A stretch of DNA of 64,000 nucleotides from Streptomyces justiciae (GCF_015163075.1 NZ_JADDXU010000034.1:1-64000), one strand, 5' to 3'. Positions 31,920 to 43,888 are shown, counted from the stretch's first letter. Numbers and translations are program-made. Notes: generated from the letters alone by a model not told the origin.

Positions 31920-32882
31920 ATGTCTGCTCGACACGCGGACCACCGGACGCAGAAGGCGCACGTGTCAGCGCCCGCCGGTGTGGTCTACGCCCTGGTCGCC
32001 GACACGGTGAAGTGGCCGCTGTACTACTCGCCGATCATGCACGTGGAGCGCCAGGAGTTCGACGGCGAACGAGAGCGGCTGCGGATGTGGTCCCTCGTCG
32101 GCGGCGAACTCAAGTCGTGGACGTCATGGCGCCGCCTGGACCCCGTGGCCCGCTGCGTGGAGTTCCGCCAGGAGGTGCCCGCACCCCCGCTGCACTCCCT
32201 GAACGGCACCGTGCAGGTGCGGTCGGAAGGCCCGCAGGACAGCGACGTCGAGGTCACGTACGGCTTCAGCCTCGCCGGCGACCTGGCCGCAGACACGGCC
32301 CTGGTGGAGCGGATCGGCGAAGGCCACGACCTCGCCCAGCGCCGCGCGCTCTCCGAAGTCGCGGCGCTCGCCGAACGCTGGGACCAGCTGGACGAACTGG
32401 TGCTGTCCTTCGAGGAGTCGGTGCGCGTAGACGGCCCCGCCGAACTGGTCTACGACTTCCTCTACCGGGCCGCCGACTGGCCCGCCGTGGTGCCTCACAT
32501 AGCCCGGGTCGACCTCACCGAGGACGTGCCCGGCGTGCAGCGCGTGACCGTGGAGACGGTGACCGAGGACGGCCCCGAGACCACGGAGGCGGTGCGGATC
32601 TGCTTCCCGCACGCCGGTCGCATCGTCTACAAGACCACCGCGACGCCCGCGCTGCTGGAGGCACACACCGGCGAGTGGTCGGTCGTACCGGACGAGCACG
32701 GAGCGACCGTCATCGCCCAGCACAACGTCCTGCTGAACGAGCAGACCGTCGCCACCCTGCTGGGCGAGAACACAGACCCCGCCGAGGCCCGCCGACACGT
32801 ACGTGAGGTGATCGGCCGTAACAGCAGGGCCCTGCTCGACCAGGCCGCCCAGCACGCGAAGAGCGCGGCCCGCACCCTGTGA
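31920..32882 (+). CDS. Two-domain polyketide aromatase/cyclase (SRPBCC)
   Basis: A 320-residue protein of two SRPBCC (Bet v 1/START-like) domains: residues about 1-145 (HVSAPAGVVYALVADTVKWP) and 155-300 (SVRVDGPAELVYDFLYRAADWP). This didomain layout is that of type II polyketide aromatase/cyclases that fold and dehydrate the first ring on the carrier protein. GGAAGGAGAGG precedes the ATG. It is the strongest sign that the cluster makes an aromatic polyketide, yet no ketosynthase/chain-length factor or carrier protein is in the window. Confidence 0.9.
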   Translation: MSARHADHRTQKAHVSAPAGVVYALVADTVKWPLYYSPIMHVERQEFDGERERLRMWSLVGGELKSWTSWRRLDPVARCVEFRQEVPAPPLHSLNGTVQVRSEGPQDSDVEVTYGFSLAGDLAADTALVERIGEGHDLAQRRALSEVAALAERWDQLDELVLSFEESVRVDGPAELVYDFLYRAADWPAVVPHIARVDLTEDVPGVQRVTVETVTEDGPETTEAVRICFPHAGRIVYKTTATPALLEAHTGEWSVVPDEHGATVIAQHNVLLNEQTVATLLGENTDPAEARRHVREVIGRNSRALLDQAAQHAKSAARTL

Positions 32883-33336
32883 CGGCGATCCCGGGCGGCC
32901 GGTCACCGCGCTGCGCGCCACCGACGGCGCGCACTCGGGGACCGGCCCTGCCGGGCTAGGGCACGGCTGCATCCCCGCTTGGGAAAACGGACGTCCGGCG
33001 CGTACTGCACTAGCGTGCTGAGTCGGACCGAAGTGGATACCAGCCGATCAGGAGGCGTCATGGAAGCGAGGCAGCGCGGCCCCGCCCTCGCTCGCCCCGC
33101 GCCCCGCCGCCCACGCCGTCTCTGCCCGTCACGCCCGGACTCCGCCGGGCACGCGCGCGGCCCGTCCGCCCTGTCGCCCGCCCGGCCCCGGACCTTGCTC
33201 CGTCTCGGTCCCGGCCCGGCACCCAGGGGGCCGCAGCACTTCGGGGAGCGCCGCCTCGCAGCTCGTCCAGCGCCTACAGAGGAGAGGAGGGAGGGGACCA
33301 CACCGGCCACACCGGACGGTATGTCCCCGGACAGGA
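32883..33336. other. Gap with a strong ribosome site but no convincing gene
   Basis: About 450 bases. A TAGCGT -10-like element (33011) is followed by AGGAGG and an ATG at 33060. The frame from that ATG runs to 33485, overlapping the next gene, and encodes a Pro/Arg-rich 141-residue sequence without recognisable features. It may be a leader peptide or chance. Confidence 0.4.
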
Positions 33337-36300
33337 ATGACCGTTGCCCGCTTCTCACCCACGGCGGTCTCCGTGGTCGTCTCCCTCGGGCCGTCCGCGT
33401 ACCCGGCCTCCTGGGACCTCGAGGTGCGCGGGCCGATCGACGCTGCCGTGCTGGAACGTGCCCTGGAGGAACTCGCCCCCGGTGACCCCGTCCCGGCCGA
33501 CGGCCGGCATCGGCTGGTGCGGCACGGTCGCGACCATCACACGCTCAGGCTCACGCCGGCACCGGGCACGTCCGTGGCGTCCCTGGCGGGCCGTATCGCC
33601 GACCTGCTCACCGAGCCGCCCGCCGCGGAGCAGCCGCTCACCCCGGCCCAGTGCGCGGTCCTCGCTCCCGGGCAGGCCCGATACCCGCGTTACGAGGCGG
33701 TGTTCGTCGAAGCCAACGGGCCGCTGGACGCGGGCACGGTACGACAGGCGCTGCGCCGCCTCCTGGCCGCCCACCCCCAGCTGACCTCCCGCGCCGACGC
33801 CACGCGCGGCCGGCTGACACCGCCAGCCGTAGCGCCGGACGCGGGGGCGATGGACCGTCAGGAGCCTCTGACAGAGGGCGAGTTCACCGACGAGGCCGAC
33901 TTCTCCGCGGCCGTCGCCGCCCTGGGCCGTACGGTCGACGCACGCACCGGCGTCCAGCTGCGGGCCCTGCTCGCCCGCGACCGCCGCCCGACCGGGCCGC
34001 GCGCCGACCGGCTCGCCGTGGTCGCCGACCGGCTCGCCGTGGACGACACGTCCTGGCACATCCTTATCGAGGACCTGGCCGCCTTCCTCGACGAGCCGGA
34101 GAACGGCGCCCGGCCGTCCGGGGCCCCGGGCCCGGGAACCGCCGGACTCACCCCCGCGACCTGGGCCGCGGAGCTTCGGGAACTGGCCGCCGACCCCGAG
34201 GAGGCCCGGCACTGGACCCGGGTCGCCGAACGCAGGGCCCGGATGATCAACTCCCGTTGGTCCGCGCGCGTGGGCCGGCCGCAGGACGTGACCGGTTCCG
34301 GTCCGGCGGACGTACGGGACAAGGCACCGGGCCCGGCCCGGCACACCGGCTTCATCGTGGACGCGGAACCGACCCAGCGGATCACCCAGGGGCTGGCCCG
34401 GCGTCTCGCACTGACCACCGGACAGGTGCTGACCGGCGTGTTCGCCCTGGCCCTCGCCCGCTGGCAACGCGTGGACGAGGTCAGTTTCGACGTCCGGAGC
34501 GACCCCCGGGCAGACCACTCGAACCTACGGCGTCACGTGGGCCGGCTCACCGACGTGCACCCGGTGCATCTCGCCCTGGACCCCGCCCTGGACCTCCTGG
34601 GTCAACTGGCGGCCTTGGCAGGCCCCTTGGCGGCCGGCGCCGGGCAGGCGGCCGGCGGCGCCGGCTTCGGAGCCTGCCGGGAGTGGAGCCCCGACCCACT
34701 GCTACGCGAGGCACTGCGCGGACTGCCACCCGCCCAGACCTGCCTGGTCCTCCCTGCCCCGATCGAGCGGGTGCCCGACGCGACCGGGCCGCTGCCCGGC
34801 GCCGCCCGGCCTGTGCCCGGCAGTGCGCCGAAACCGTCCGTGAACCCGCTCCAGGTGCGGTTCCAGGTCGTCGGCGACCGCCTGCACATCGGCCTTGACT
34901 GGGTGTCCGACCCCGTCGAGGGCATCACCGACGCCTCGGTGGCCGCGCTCGGGGATCTGCTCAGGGAACTGCTCGAGGAACTGGCGGAGACGTCCACCGC
35001 CCCGATCCCGTCCGTGTTCCGGGCCACGCCCCAGCAGACGGCCCTCTACACCGGGGGCGACGCACAGCCCGGCACCGGACGCCATGTCGAGCAGGTCGTA
35101 TGGCTCTGGCACGGCCCCCTCGACGTCCAGCGCTTCACCGCGGCATGGCAGTCGGTCTTCGACTGCGAGACCGTACTGCGCACGGCGTTCACCGGCGGCC
35201 CCGAACCCCAGCTCATGGTGCACAGCCGGGTCACCCCCGACATCACCAACCGCGTCCACGCCGCCAGCGACGACCTGTCCACGCTCCTGGAACGCGACCG
35301 GCTGCGCGGCTTCGACCTGCGGTGTCCCCCGGCGATGCGGCTCACCCTGCTGCAATCCGACGGCATGCCGCCCGCCCGCACCGGCGCCCCCACCCGGATC
35401 GTGCTCACCTACCACCGGGCACTGCTCGACAACTGGAGCGTGCACATCCTGCTGCGCGAGTTCTACCGGGCCTATCTCGGTGACGGTGCCCTGCCCGGCG
35501 GCGAGCGCCGCCCCGACCTGCGCGACTACGCCGCCTGGGTCGCGGCGCAGGACCTCGGGCCGGCCCGGGGTTTCTGGGCACGCTCCGCGCCGCCCGACGG
35601 CACCGCCTCCAGGCCGGGCCGACCCGCCGGGGCCACGGGCGGGACCGGGGTCGGCCGCTCGCGGCTGCGCCTGGACGCCGCAGAAACCATCCGCCTGGCG
35701 CGCTGGGCCGGCCGCTGGGGGGTCGCGGAGAGCAGCGTCCTCCAGGCCGTGTGGGCGATGCTGATCTACCGCGCGTCCGGCGCCACCGCACCGGCCCCGG
35801 TCAGCTTCGCGGTGACCGTACCGGGGCGCGGCATCCCGCTCGACGGTGTCTCCCGGATGCTCGGCCCGCTGCGCAACTCGTTGCTCATGTCCGTCGACGT
35901 GGACCCGGCGGGCACCGTGCCGGGCCTGCTGCGTCAACTGCGGGACCGCGCCCTGGACATGGCCGCCTACGAGTGGGTCCCGGGCGACTGGATCCACGGC
36001 CGGCGGGAGGCGGGCGTCGAACCCGCCGACACCGTCATCGTCTTCGAGGACCCGCCCCATCCGGTGGAGGGCCTGGAGAACGAACTCGCCGCGCAGGGAC
36101 TCGGAGCCGACTTCCCCGGCACCGTGCCCGCGCGCTCCGTCCTGCCGATCGGGCTGCTCGCCCACCACGACAAGACGGGCGGCCTGGTCTTCACCGGCGT
36201 GCACGACCGTGACGTACTCGACGAGGAAGCCGCCACCGAACTGCTCGTGCAGAGCGCTCTGCTGCTGCGTGAACTCCCCTTGTGGGCACGGGAGTCCACC

Positions 36301-36756
36301 ACCGTGGGGGAGGCGCTGAAGCTGCTGGAGGGCAGGGCCGTACCGCCCATGGCGGAGGCCGCCGGGGCCGGACTGGACGATCCGCTGGTCACCCTGCGTG
36401 CGGCGCGGGAGGAGCAGGCGGGCACGGTCTGTCTGGTCCCGCCGCCCGGCGCGCCCGCGGACTGCTACGACCTGGTGGCCCACGCCTACACCGGCCCCCG
36501 GCGGCTGCTGGTGCTCACCACGGGCACCGACACCGACCGCGCCCGGTCCGCCCTGGCCGCGCTGCCCGGCGGCCGGCAACTGGTACTCGGCGGCTACTCC
36601 GGGGCGGGCGCCCTCGCCTGCGACCTGGCCCGGCACCTCGCGGCCGACGGCGACCGCCCGCCCAGGGTGGTACTCGCGGGCGCCTCCACGGACGCCGGGG
36701 AACAAGCCACGACCCTCGCCCAGGCCCTCAACCACACCACCCGCCCCCACGCCTGA
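33337..36756 (+). CDS. Tandem condensation-domain protein with a TE-like C-terminus (no A or carrier domain)
   Basis: A 1139-residue protein. After about 95 residues resembling a partial condensation fold, a first C-like domain runs from about 100 to 555. Its HHxxxDG motif is replaced by DRLAVDD (231-237), so it is probably catalytically dead or structural. A second C-like domain (about 560-990) keeps the catalytic His in YHRALLDNWS (H693, D698). The last 140 residues resemble a thioesterase core with GGYSGAG (S1088) but appear short. There is no adenylation or carrier domain. Stand-alone C domains form amide or ester bonds between carrier-bound and free partners. Its product role is unknown. 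Confidence 0.75.
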   Translation: MTVARFSPTAVSVVVSLGPSAYPASWDLEVRGPIDAAVLERALEELAPGDPVPADGRHRLVRHGRDHHTLRLTPAPGTSVASLAGRIADLLTEPPAAEQPLTPAQCAVLAPGQARYPRYEAVFVEANGPLDAGTVRQALRRLLAAHPQLTSRADATRGRLTPPAVAPDAGAMDRQEPLTEGEFTDEADFSAAVAALGRTVDARTGVQLRALLARDRRPTGPRADRLAVVADRLAVDDTSWHILIEDLAAFLDEPENGARPSGAPGPGTAGLTPATWAAELRELAADPEEARHWTRVAERRARMINSRWSARVGRPQDVTGSGPADVRDKAPGPARHTGFIVDAEPTQRITQGLARRLALTTGQVLTGVFALALARWQRVDEVSFDVRSDPRADHSNLRRHVGRLTDVHPVHLALDPALDLLGQLAALAGPLAAGAGQAAGGAGFGACREWSPDPLLREALRGLPPAQTCLVLPAPIERVPDATGPLPGAARPVPGSAPKPSVNPLQVRFQVVGDRLHIGLDWVSDPVEGITDASVAALGDLLRELLEELAETSTAPIPSVFRATPQQTALYTGGDAQPGTGRHVEQVVWLWHGPLDVQRFTAAWQSVFDCETVLRTAFTGGPEPQLMVHSRVTPDITNRVHAASDDLSTLLERDRLRGFDLRCPPAMRLTLLQSDGMPPARTGAPTRIVLTYHRALLDNWSVHILLREFYRAYLGDGALPGGERRPDLRDYAAWVAAQDLGPARGFWARSAPPDGTASRPGRPAGATGGTGVGRSRLRLDAAETIRLARWAGRWGVAESSVLQAVWAMLIYRASGATAPAPVSFAVTVPGRGIPLDGVSRMLGPLRNSLLMSVDVDPAGTVPGLLRQLRDRALDMAAYEWVPGDWIHGRREAGVEPADTVIVFEDPPHPVEGLENELAAQGLGADFPGTVPARSVLPIGLLAHHDKTGGLVFTGVHDRDVLDEEAATELLVQSALLLRELPLWARESTTVGEALKLLEGRAVPPMAEAAGAGLDDPLVTLRAAREEQAGTVCLVPPPGAPADCYDLVAHAYTGPRRLLVLTTGTDTDRARSALAALPGGRQLVLGGYSGAGALACDLARHLAADGDRPPRVVLAGASTDAGEQATTLAQALNHTTRPHA

Positions 36757-37280
36757 CACCCCACCAAGCCCAGCCACCCACCCGCAGCCCTGACGGCCCG
36801 ACCGCAGTCCCACCGCCTGCTCCATCAGGACGCGGGTCCGTCCAGCCGTAGTCCCGACGGCCCGCCCGCGATGCCTGCCGCCTGGTCCGTCAGGGGTGGC
36901 CGGGCGCGCAGGCGGTCTGGCCGAGGGCGTGAGTCAGGGCGTCGCGTCCTTCGCCGTCACCGGTGCCGTCCAGCGGGTCGTCGGTCGCCGGTCCGGCCGG
37001 CCGCAGCACGTGGCGGACCGACCGCAGTCCCCGCCACCTAGTCCGTCCGGACGCAGCTCTGACGGCTTGTCTGGAGTTCCTGCCACCCGGCTCCTCAGGA
37101 CACCCGCACGCTCAGCCGCCCCGTCCGGGCACCTCACCACCGAAGCTCGCCTCCTCCGCTGACGTTCCGTCGTCTTTCGAGTGCTCCTCGTCCGGGGTCG
37201 TTCATCGTGGCTGTGGCACGGGTGACCTGGCCCGGGCTCTGACGCCCCTCGTGCTGTGGGCCGCAACCAACGGGAGAGTC
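36757..37280. other. Gap before the methyl-cycle operon, no gene
   Basis: About 520 bases without a convincing gene. It holds an imperfect repeat of about 40 bases built on GACCGCAGTCCC (36798 and 37020) and likely contains the metK operon promoter. No SAM or SAH riboswitch was recognised by eye. Confidence 0.5.
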
Positions 37281-38489
<1,209 letters not shown>

Positions 38490-38585
38490 CCCGACGCCTC
38501 GACGGCCGGGCCCGGCGCTATCGGCCGACCCCCGCACCACCGGCGATCAGCGACCGAAGTGACCGAAGAGACCGAAGGAGTACCT

Positions 38586-39569
38586 GTGCGAATCGCGGTG
38601 ACCGGATCCATAGCAACCGACCATCTGATGGTCTTCCCCGGACGGTTCGCGGATCAGCTGCTGCCCGACCAGCTCGCGCACGTCTCGCTCTCCTTCCTCG
38701 TCGACCGGCTCGAGGTCCGCCGCGGCGGCGTCGCCGCCAACATCGCCTTCGGCCTCGGCGGCCTCGGCCTCGCGCCCCTGCTGGTCGGGGCGGTCGGCAC
38801 CGACTTCGCCGAGTACGAGGTGTGGCTGAAGGAGCACGGCGTCGACACCGGCGGCGTCCACGTCTCCGCCGAACACCAGACAGCCCGCTTCCTGTGCATC
38901 ACCGACGAGGACACCAACCAGATCGCCGCGTTCTACGCGGGCGCCATGACCGAGGCGTACGACATCGATCTGACCACCCTCGTCACCGGCACCGACCGCC
39001 CCGGCCTCGTCCTGATATCACCCGACGACCCGGCGGCGATGCTGCGCCACACCGCCGAGTGCCGCACCCTCGGCATCCCCTTCGCCGCCGACCCCTCCCA
39101 GCAACTCGCCCGCCTCGACGGCGACCAGGTCCGCGACCTCGTGGACGGCGCCACCTGGCTGTTCACCAACGAGTACGAGGCCGCCCTGCTCAAGGAACGC
39201 ACCGGCTGGAGCCGCAGCGACGTCCTCGCCACCGTCGGCACCTGGGTCACCACCCTCGGCGAGAAGGGCGTACGCATCGAGAGCGTGGGCCGGCCGACAC
39301 TGGACGTCCCCGCGGTCCCCGACGCCGAGACCGCCGACCCGACCGGCGTCGGCGACGCCTTCCGCGCCGGCTTCCTCGCCGCCGTCGCCCACGGCACCCC
39401 GCTGGAGTCCGCCGCCCGCCTCGGCTGCGCCCTCGCCTCCGTCGCCCTGGGCGCCGTGGGCTCGCAGTCCTACGAGGTCGACCCCGCCCAGCTGACCGGC
39501 ATCGTCGAGCGCGCCTACGGCCCCGGCGCCGCCGCACCGCTCGCCTCCCTCCTCGGCGACCGGTCATGA
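38586..39569 (+). CDS. PfkB-family carbohydrate kinase, probable adenosine kinase
   Basis: About 327 residues of the ribokinase/PfkB fold: RRGGVAANIAFGLGGLG near the N-terminus and the catalytic DPTGVGDAFRAGF near the C-terminus with the base Asp. In the methyl-cycle operon its natural role is to phosphorylate adenosine released by SAH hydrolase, pulling that reversible reaction forward. The context therefore favours adenosine kinase over sugar kinases. GAAGGAG precedes the GTG at 38586. Its stop overlaps the metH start (ATGA). Confidence 0.85.
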   Translation: MRIAVTGSIATDHLMVFPGRFADQLLPDQLAHVSLSFLVDRLEVRRGGVAANIAFGLGGLGLAPLLVGAVGTDFAEYEVWLKEHGVDTGGVHVSAEHQTARFLCITDEDTNQIAAFYAGAMTEAYDIDLTTLVTGTDRPGLVLISPDDPAAMLRHTAECRTLGIPFAADPSQQLARLDGDQVRDLVDGATWLFTNEYEAALLKERTGWSRSDVLATVGTWVTTLGEKGVRIESVGRPTLDVPAVPDAETADPTGVGDAFRAGFLAAVAHGTPLESAARLGCALASVALGAVGSQSYEVDPAQLTGIVERAYGPGAAAPLASLLGDRS

Positions 39570-42500
39570 GCGCCCACCACCGCGCCCGCGTCACCGCGCT
39601 CCGCGAGGCGTTCGCCACCCGTGTGGTGGTCGCCGACGGAGCGATGGGCACCATGCTCCAGGCGCAGGACCCCACCCTTGAGGACTTCGAGAACCTCGAA
39701 GGCTGTAACGAGATCCTCAACGTGACCCGCCCGGACATCGTCCGCTCGGTGCACTCCGCCTACTTCGACGCGGGCGTCGACTGCGTGGAGACCAACACCT
39801 TCGGCGCCAACCACGCGGCCCTCGGCGAGTACGACATCCCCCAGCGCGTGCACGAACTGTCGGAGGCCGGCGCCCGCGTGGCCCGCGAGACGGCCGACGA
39901 GTTCACCGCCCGGGACGGCCGCCAACGCTGGGTCCTCGGCTCGATGGGCCCCGGCACCAAGCTGCCCACCCTCGGCCACGCCCCGTACACCACCCTGCGC
40001 GACGCCTACCAGCAGAACGCCGAGGGCCTGATCGCGGGCGGCGCCGACGCGCTGCTCGTGGAGACCACCCAGGACCTCCTCCAGACCAAGGCCTCCGTCA
40101 TCGGCGCCCGTCGTGCCCTCGAAGCCCTCGGCCTGGACGTCCCGCTGATCGTGTCGGTGACCGTCGAGACCACCGGCACCATGCTCCTGGGCTCCGAGAT
40201 CGGCGCCGCGCTGACCGCGCTGGAACCGCTCGGCATCGACATGATCGGCCTGAACTGCGCCACCGGCCCCGCCGAGATGAGCGAGCACCTGCGCTACCTC
40301 TCCCGGCACTCCCGCGTCCAGCTGTCCTGCATGCCCAACGCGGGCCTGCCGGTACTGACCAAGGACGGCGCCCACTACCCGCTGACCGCGCCCGAACTCG
40401 CCGACGCCCAGGAGAACTTCGTACGCGAATACGGCCTGTCGCTGATCGGCGGCTGCTGCGGTACGACACCGGAACATCTGCGTGCCGTCGTCGAGCGGGT
40501 GCGCGGCATGGTGCCGGGGGAGCGGGAACCTCGTCCGGAGCCGGGGGCGGCGTCGCTGTACCAAACCGTGCCGTTCCGTCAGGACACCTCGTACCTGGCG
40601 ATCGGCGAGCGGACGAATGCCAACGGGTCGAAGAAGTTCCGTGAGGCGATGCTGGAGGGCCGCTGGGACGACTGCGTGGAGATGGCCCGCGACCAGATCC
40701 GCGAGGGCGCGCACATGCTGGACCTGTGCGTGGACTACGTCGGCCGCGACGGCGTCGCCGACATGGAGGAACTGGCGGGACGGTTCGCGACCGCGTCCAC
40801 GCTGCCGATCGTGCTGGACTCCACCGAGGTCGACGTCATCCAGGCGGGCCTGGAGAAGCTGGGCGGGCGTGCGGTCATCAACTCGGTCAACTACGAGGAC
40901 GGCGACGGCCCCGAGTCCCGCTTCGCCAAGGTCACCAAGCTCGCCCAGGAGCACGGGGCGGCGCTGATCGCGCTGACCATCGACGAGGAGGGCCAGGCCC
41001 GTACCCCGGAGAAGAAGGTCGAGATCGCCGAACGGCTGATCGAGGACCTCACCGGCAACTGGGGCATCCATGAGTCGGACATCCTCATCGACACCCTGAC
41101 CTTCACCATCTGCACCGGTCAGGAGGAATCCCGCAAGGACGGCATCGCCACCATCGAGGCGATCCGCGAGCTCAAGCGCCGCCACCCGGACGTGCAGACC
41201 ACGCTGGGTCTGTCGAACATCTCCTTCGGCCTGAACCCGGCCGCCCGCATCCTGCTCAACTCCGTCTTCCTGGACGAGTGCGTCAAGGCGGGCCTGGACT
41301 CGGCGATCGTGCACGCCTCGAAGATCCTGCCGATCGCCCGGTTCAGCGAGGAGGAGGTGCAGACGGCCCTCGACCTGATCTACGACCGTCGCGCCGAGGG
41401 CTACGACCCGCTGCAGAAGCTGATGGCGCTGTTCGAGGGCGCCACCGCCAAGTCGTTGAAGGCCGGCAAGGCCGAGGAACTGGCCGCGCTGCCACTGGAG
41501 GAGCGCCTCAAGCGGCGCATCATCGACGGCGAGAAGAACGGCCTGGAGGCCGACCTCGATCAGGCGCTGGAGACCACTCCCGCCCTGGACATCGTCAACA
41601 ACACGCTGCTGGACGGCATGAAGGTCGTCGGCGAGCTGTTCGGCTCCGGCCAGATGCAGCTGCCGTTCGTGTTGCAGTCCGCCGAGGTGATGAAGTCGGC
41701 GGTCGCCTACCTCGAACCGCACATGGAGAAGTCCGACGCCGAAGGCAAAGGCACCATCGTGCTGGCCACCGTCCGCGGCGACGTCCACGACATCGGCAAG
41801 AACCTCGTCGACATCATCCTGTCCAACAACGGCTACAACGTGGTCAACCTCGGTATCAAGCAGCCGGTCTCGGCGATCCTGGAGGCGGCTGAGGAGCACA
41901 AGGCCGATGTGATCGGGATGTCCGGGCTGCTGGTGAAGTCCACGGTGATCATGAAGGAGAACCTGGAGGAGCTCAACTCCCGTGGCATGGCCGCCGATTA
42001 CCCGGTCATCCTCGGCGGCGCCGCGCTGACCCGGGCCTATGTCGAGCAGGATCTGCACGAGATCTACCAGGGCGAAGTCCGCTACGCCCGCGACGCGTTC
42101 GAAGGCCTGCGCCTCATGGACGCCCTCATGGCTATCAAGCGGGGCGTACCCGGAGCCACGCTGCCCGAGCTCAAGCAGCGCCGTGTCAGAAGCGTCGCCG
42201 CCACCGCCGTACTCGAAGAGCGTCCCGAGGTCGGACAGGTCCGTTCCGACGTGGCCGTGGACAACGCGGTGCCCGCACCGCCCTTCTGGGGCTCGCGGGT
42301 CGTCAAGGGCATCCAGCTCAAGGAGTACGCCTCCTGGCTCGACGAAGGCGCCCTTTTCAAGGGGCAGTGGGGTCTGAAGGGCGAGACCATCGAGCGGGAG
42401 GGGCGGCCGCGGCTGCGGATGTGGCTCGACCGGCTGCGCACCGAGAACCTGCTGGAAGCGGCCGTGGTCCACGGCTACTACCCGTGCGTGTCCAAGGGCG

Positions 42501-43042
42501 ACGACCTGATCCTCCTCGACGAGCACGGCAACGAGCGCACCCGCTTCACCTTCCCCCGGCAAGGCCGCGGCCGCCGGCTGTGCCTGGCGGACTTCTTCCG
42601 CCCGGAGGAGTCGGGGGAGACCGACGTCGTCGGCCTCCAGGTCGTCACCGTCGGCTCCCGCATCGGGGAGGAGACCGCGAAGCTCTTCGAGGCCGACGCC
42701 TACCGCGACTACCTCGAACTGCACGGCCTGTCCGTCCAGTTGGCCGAGGCACTCGCCGAGTACTGGCACGCCCGGGTGCGCGCCGAACTCGGGATCGCCG
42801 ACGGCGACCCGGACTCGCTCTCCGGCATGTTCCGCACCGAGTACCAGGGCTGCCGCTACTCCCTGGGCTACCCGGCCTGCCCCGACCTGGAGGACCGCGC
42901 GAAGATCGCCGACCTGCTGCGGCCCGAACGCATCGGCGTCCACCTGTCGGAGGAGTTCCAGCTGCACCCCGAGCAGTCCACCGACGCGATCGTGGTCCAC
43001 CACCCCGAGGCGAGCTACTTCAACGCGGGAGGCCGCGCATGA
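39566..43042 (+). CDS. metH: Cobalamin-dependent methionine synthase
   Basis: An 1158-residue full-length MetH in four modules: homocysteine-binding barrel with zinc ligands C231 and C297-C298 (NCATGP, GGCCGTT), a methyltetrahydrofolate-binding pterin domain (ERTNANGSKKFRE), a B12-binding domain with DVHDIG (His741 as lower cobalt ligand), and a C-terminal SAM-binding reactivation domain (about 880-1158). It regenerates methionine from homocysteine. ATGA overlaps with both neighbours show tight coupling. The reactivation domain is present, so no separate activase is needed. Confidence 0.97.
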   Translation: MSAHHRARVTALREAFATRVVVADGAMGTMLQAQDPTLEDFENLEGCNEILNVTRPDIVRSVHSAYFDAGVDCVETNTFGANHAALGEYDIPQRVHELSEAGARVARETADEFTARDGRQRWVLGSMGPGTKLPTLGHAPYTTLRDAYQQNAEGLIAGGADALLVETTQDLLQTKASVIGARRALEALGLDVPLIVSVTVETTGTMLLGSEIGAALTALEPLGIDMIGLNCATGPAEMSEHLRYLSRHSRVQLSCMPNAGLPVLTKDGAHYPLTAPELADAQENFVREYGLSLIGGCCGTTPEHLRAVVERVRGMVPGEREPRPEPGAASLYQTVPFRQDTSYLAIGERTNANGSKKFREAMLEGRWDDCVEMARDQIREGAHMLDLCVDYVGRDGVADMEELAGRFATASTLPIVLDSTEVDVIQAGLEKLGGRAVINSVNYEDGDGPESRFAKVTKLAQEHGAALIALTIDEEGQARTPEKKVEIAERLIEDLTGNWGIHESDILIDTLTFTICTGQEESRKDGIATIEAIRELKRRHPDVQTTLGLSNISFGLNPAARILLNSVFLDECVKAGLDSAIVHASKILPIARFSEEEVQTALDLIYDRRAEGYDPLQKLMALFEGATAKSLKAGKAEELAALPLEERLKRRIIDGEKNGLEADLDQALETTPALDIVNNTLLDGMKVVGELFGSGQMQLPFVLQSAEVMKSAVAYLEPHMEKSDAEGKGTIVLATVRGDVHDIGKNLVDIILSNNGYNVVNLGIKQPVSAILEAAEEHKADVIGMSGLLVKSTVIMKENLEELNSRGMAADYPVILGGAALTRAYVEQDLHEIYQGEVRYARDAFEGLRLMDALMAIKRGVPGATLPELKQRRVRSVAATAVLEERPEVGQVRSDVAVDNAVPAPPFWGSRVVKGIQLKEYASWLDEGALFKGQWGLKGETIEREGRPRLRMWLDRLRTENLLEAAVVHGYYPCVSKGDDLILLDEHGNERTRFTFPRQGRGRRLCLADFFRPEESGETDVVGLQVVTVGSRIGEETAKLFEADAYRDYLELHGLSVQLAEALAEYWHARVRAELGIADGDPDSLSGMFRTEYQGCRYSLGYPACPDLEDRAKIADLLRPERIGVHLSEEFQLHPEQSTDAIVVHHPEASYFNAGGRA

Positions 43043-43888
43043 CCACCTTCTCCTTCGAGTTCTTCCCACCGAAGACACCCAAGGGCGAACAGACGCTGTG
43101 GAACGCGATCCGCCGCATCGAACCGCTCGCGCCCGACTTCGTGTCCGTCACCTACGGCGCCGGCGGCTCCTCCAGGGACCGCACCATCGACGTCACCAAG
43201 CGCCTGGTGACCGAGACGACGCTGCGGCCGGTCGCCCATCTGACCGCGGTCGGCCACTCGGTCGCCGAGCTGCGGCACATCATCGGGCAGTACGCGGACG
43301 CCGGAGTGCGCGACGTCCTGGTGCTGCGCGGCGACCCGCCCGGCGACCCCACGGGGCCCTGGCAGGCCCACCCCGAGGGCTTCACCTACGCCCATGAACT
43401 CGTCGAACTCGTGCGCTCGCTGGGCGAGTTCACCATCGGCGTGGCCGCCTTCCCGGAACGCCATCCGCGCTCCGCGGACTGGGACAGCGACATCCGGCAC
43501 TTCGTCGCCAAGTGCCGGGCGGGCGCCGACTACGCGATCACCCAGATGTTCTTCCACGTCGAGGACTATCTCCGGCTGCGCGACCGGGTGGCCGCCGCCG
43601 GCTGCGAGACCCCGATCATCCCGGAGATCATGCCGGCCACCGACGTCCGCCAGATCGCCCGCTTCGCCGAACTCAGCGGCGCCGCCTTCCCCGAGCAGCT
43701 CGCCCACCGTCTGGAGGCCGCGCGCGACAACCCCGCGGACGGCCACCGCATCGGGGTCGAGTACGCCACCGCCATGGCCGAGCGACTCCTCGCCGAGGGC
43801 GCGCCGGGCCTGCACTACATCACCCTCAACCGCTCGACGGCGACCCTCGAGATCCACCACAACGTACTGAACTCAAGGAGTGCACAGC

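Noticed and set aside
37150..37280. SAM or SAH riboswitch before metK
   Set aside because: I compared the leader by eye with SAM-I/IV and SAH consensus patterns and found no convincing match; a covariance-model search would be decisive.
39515..43078. 1187-codon open frame antisense to metH
   Set aside because: Shadow frame created by GC-rich third positions of metH; its translation is low-complexity with no motif, and the sense strand is an unmistakable methionine synthase.
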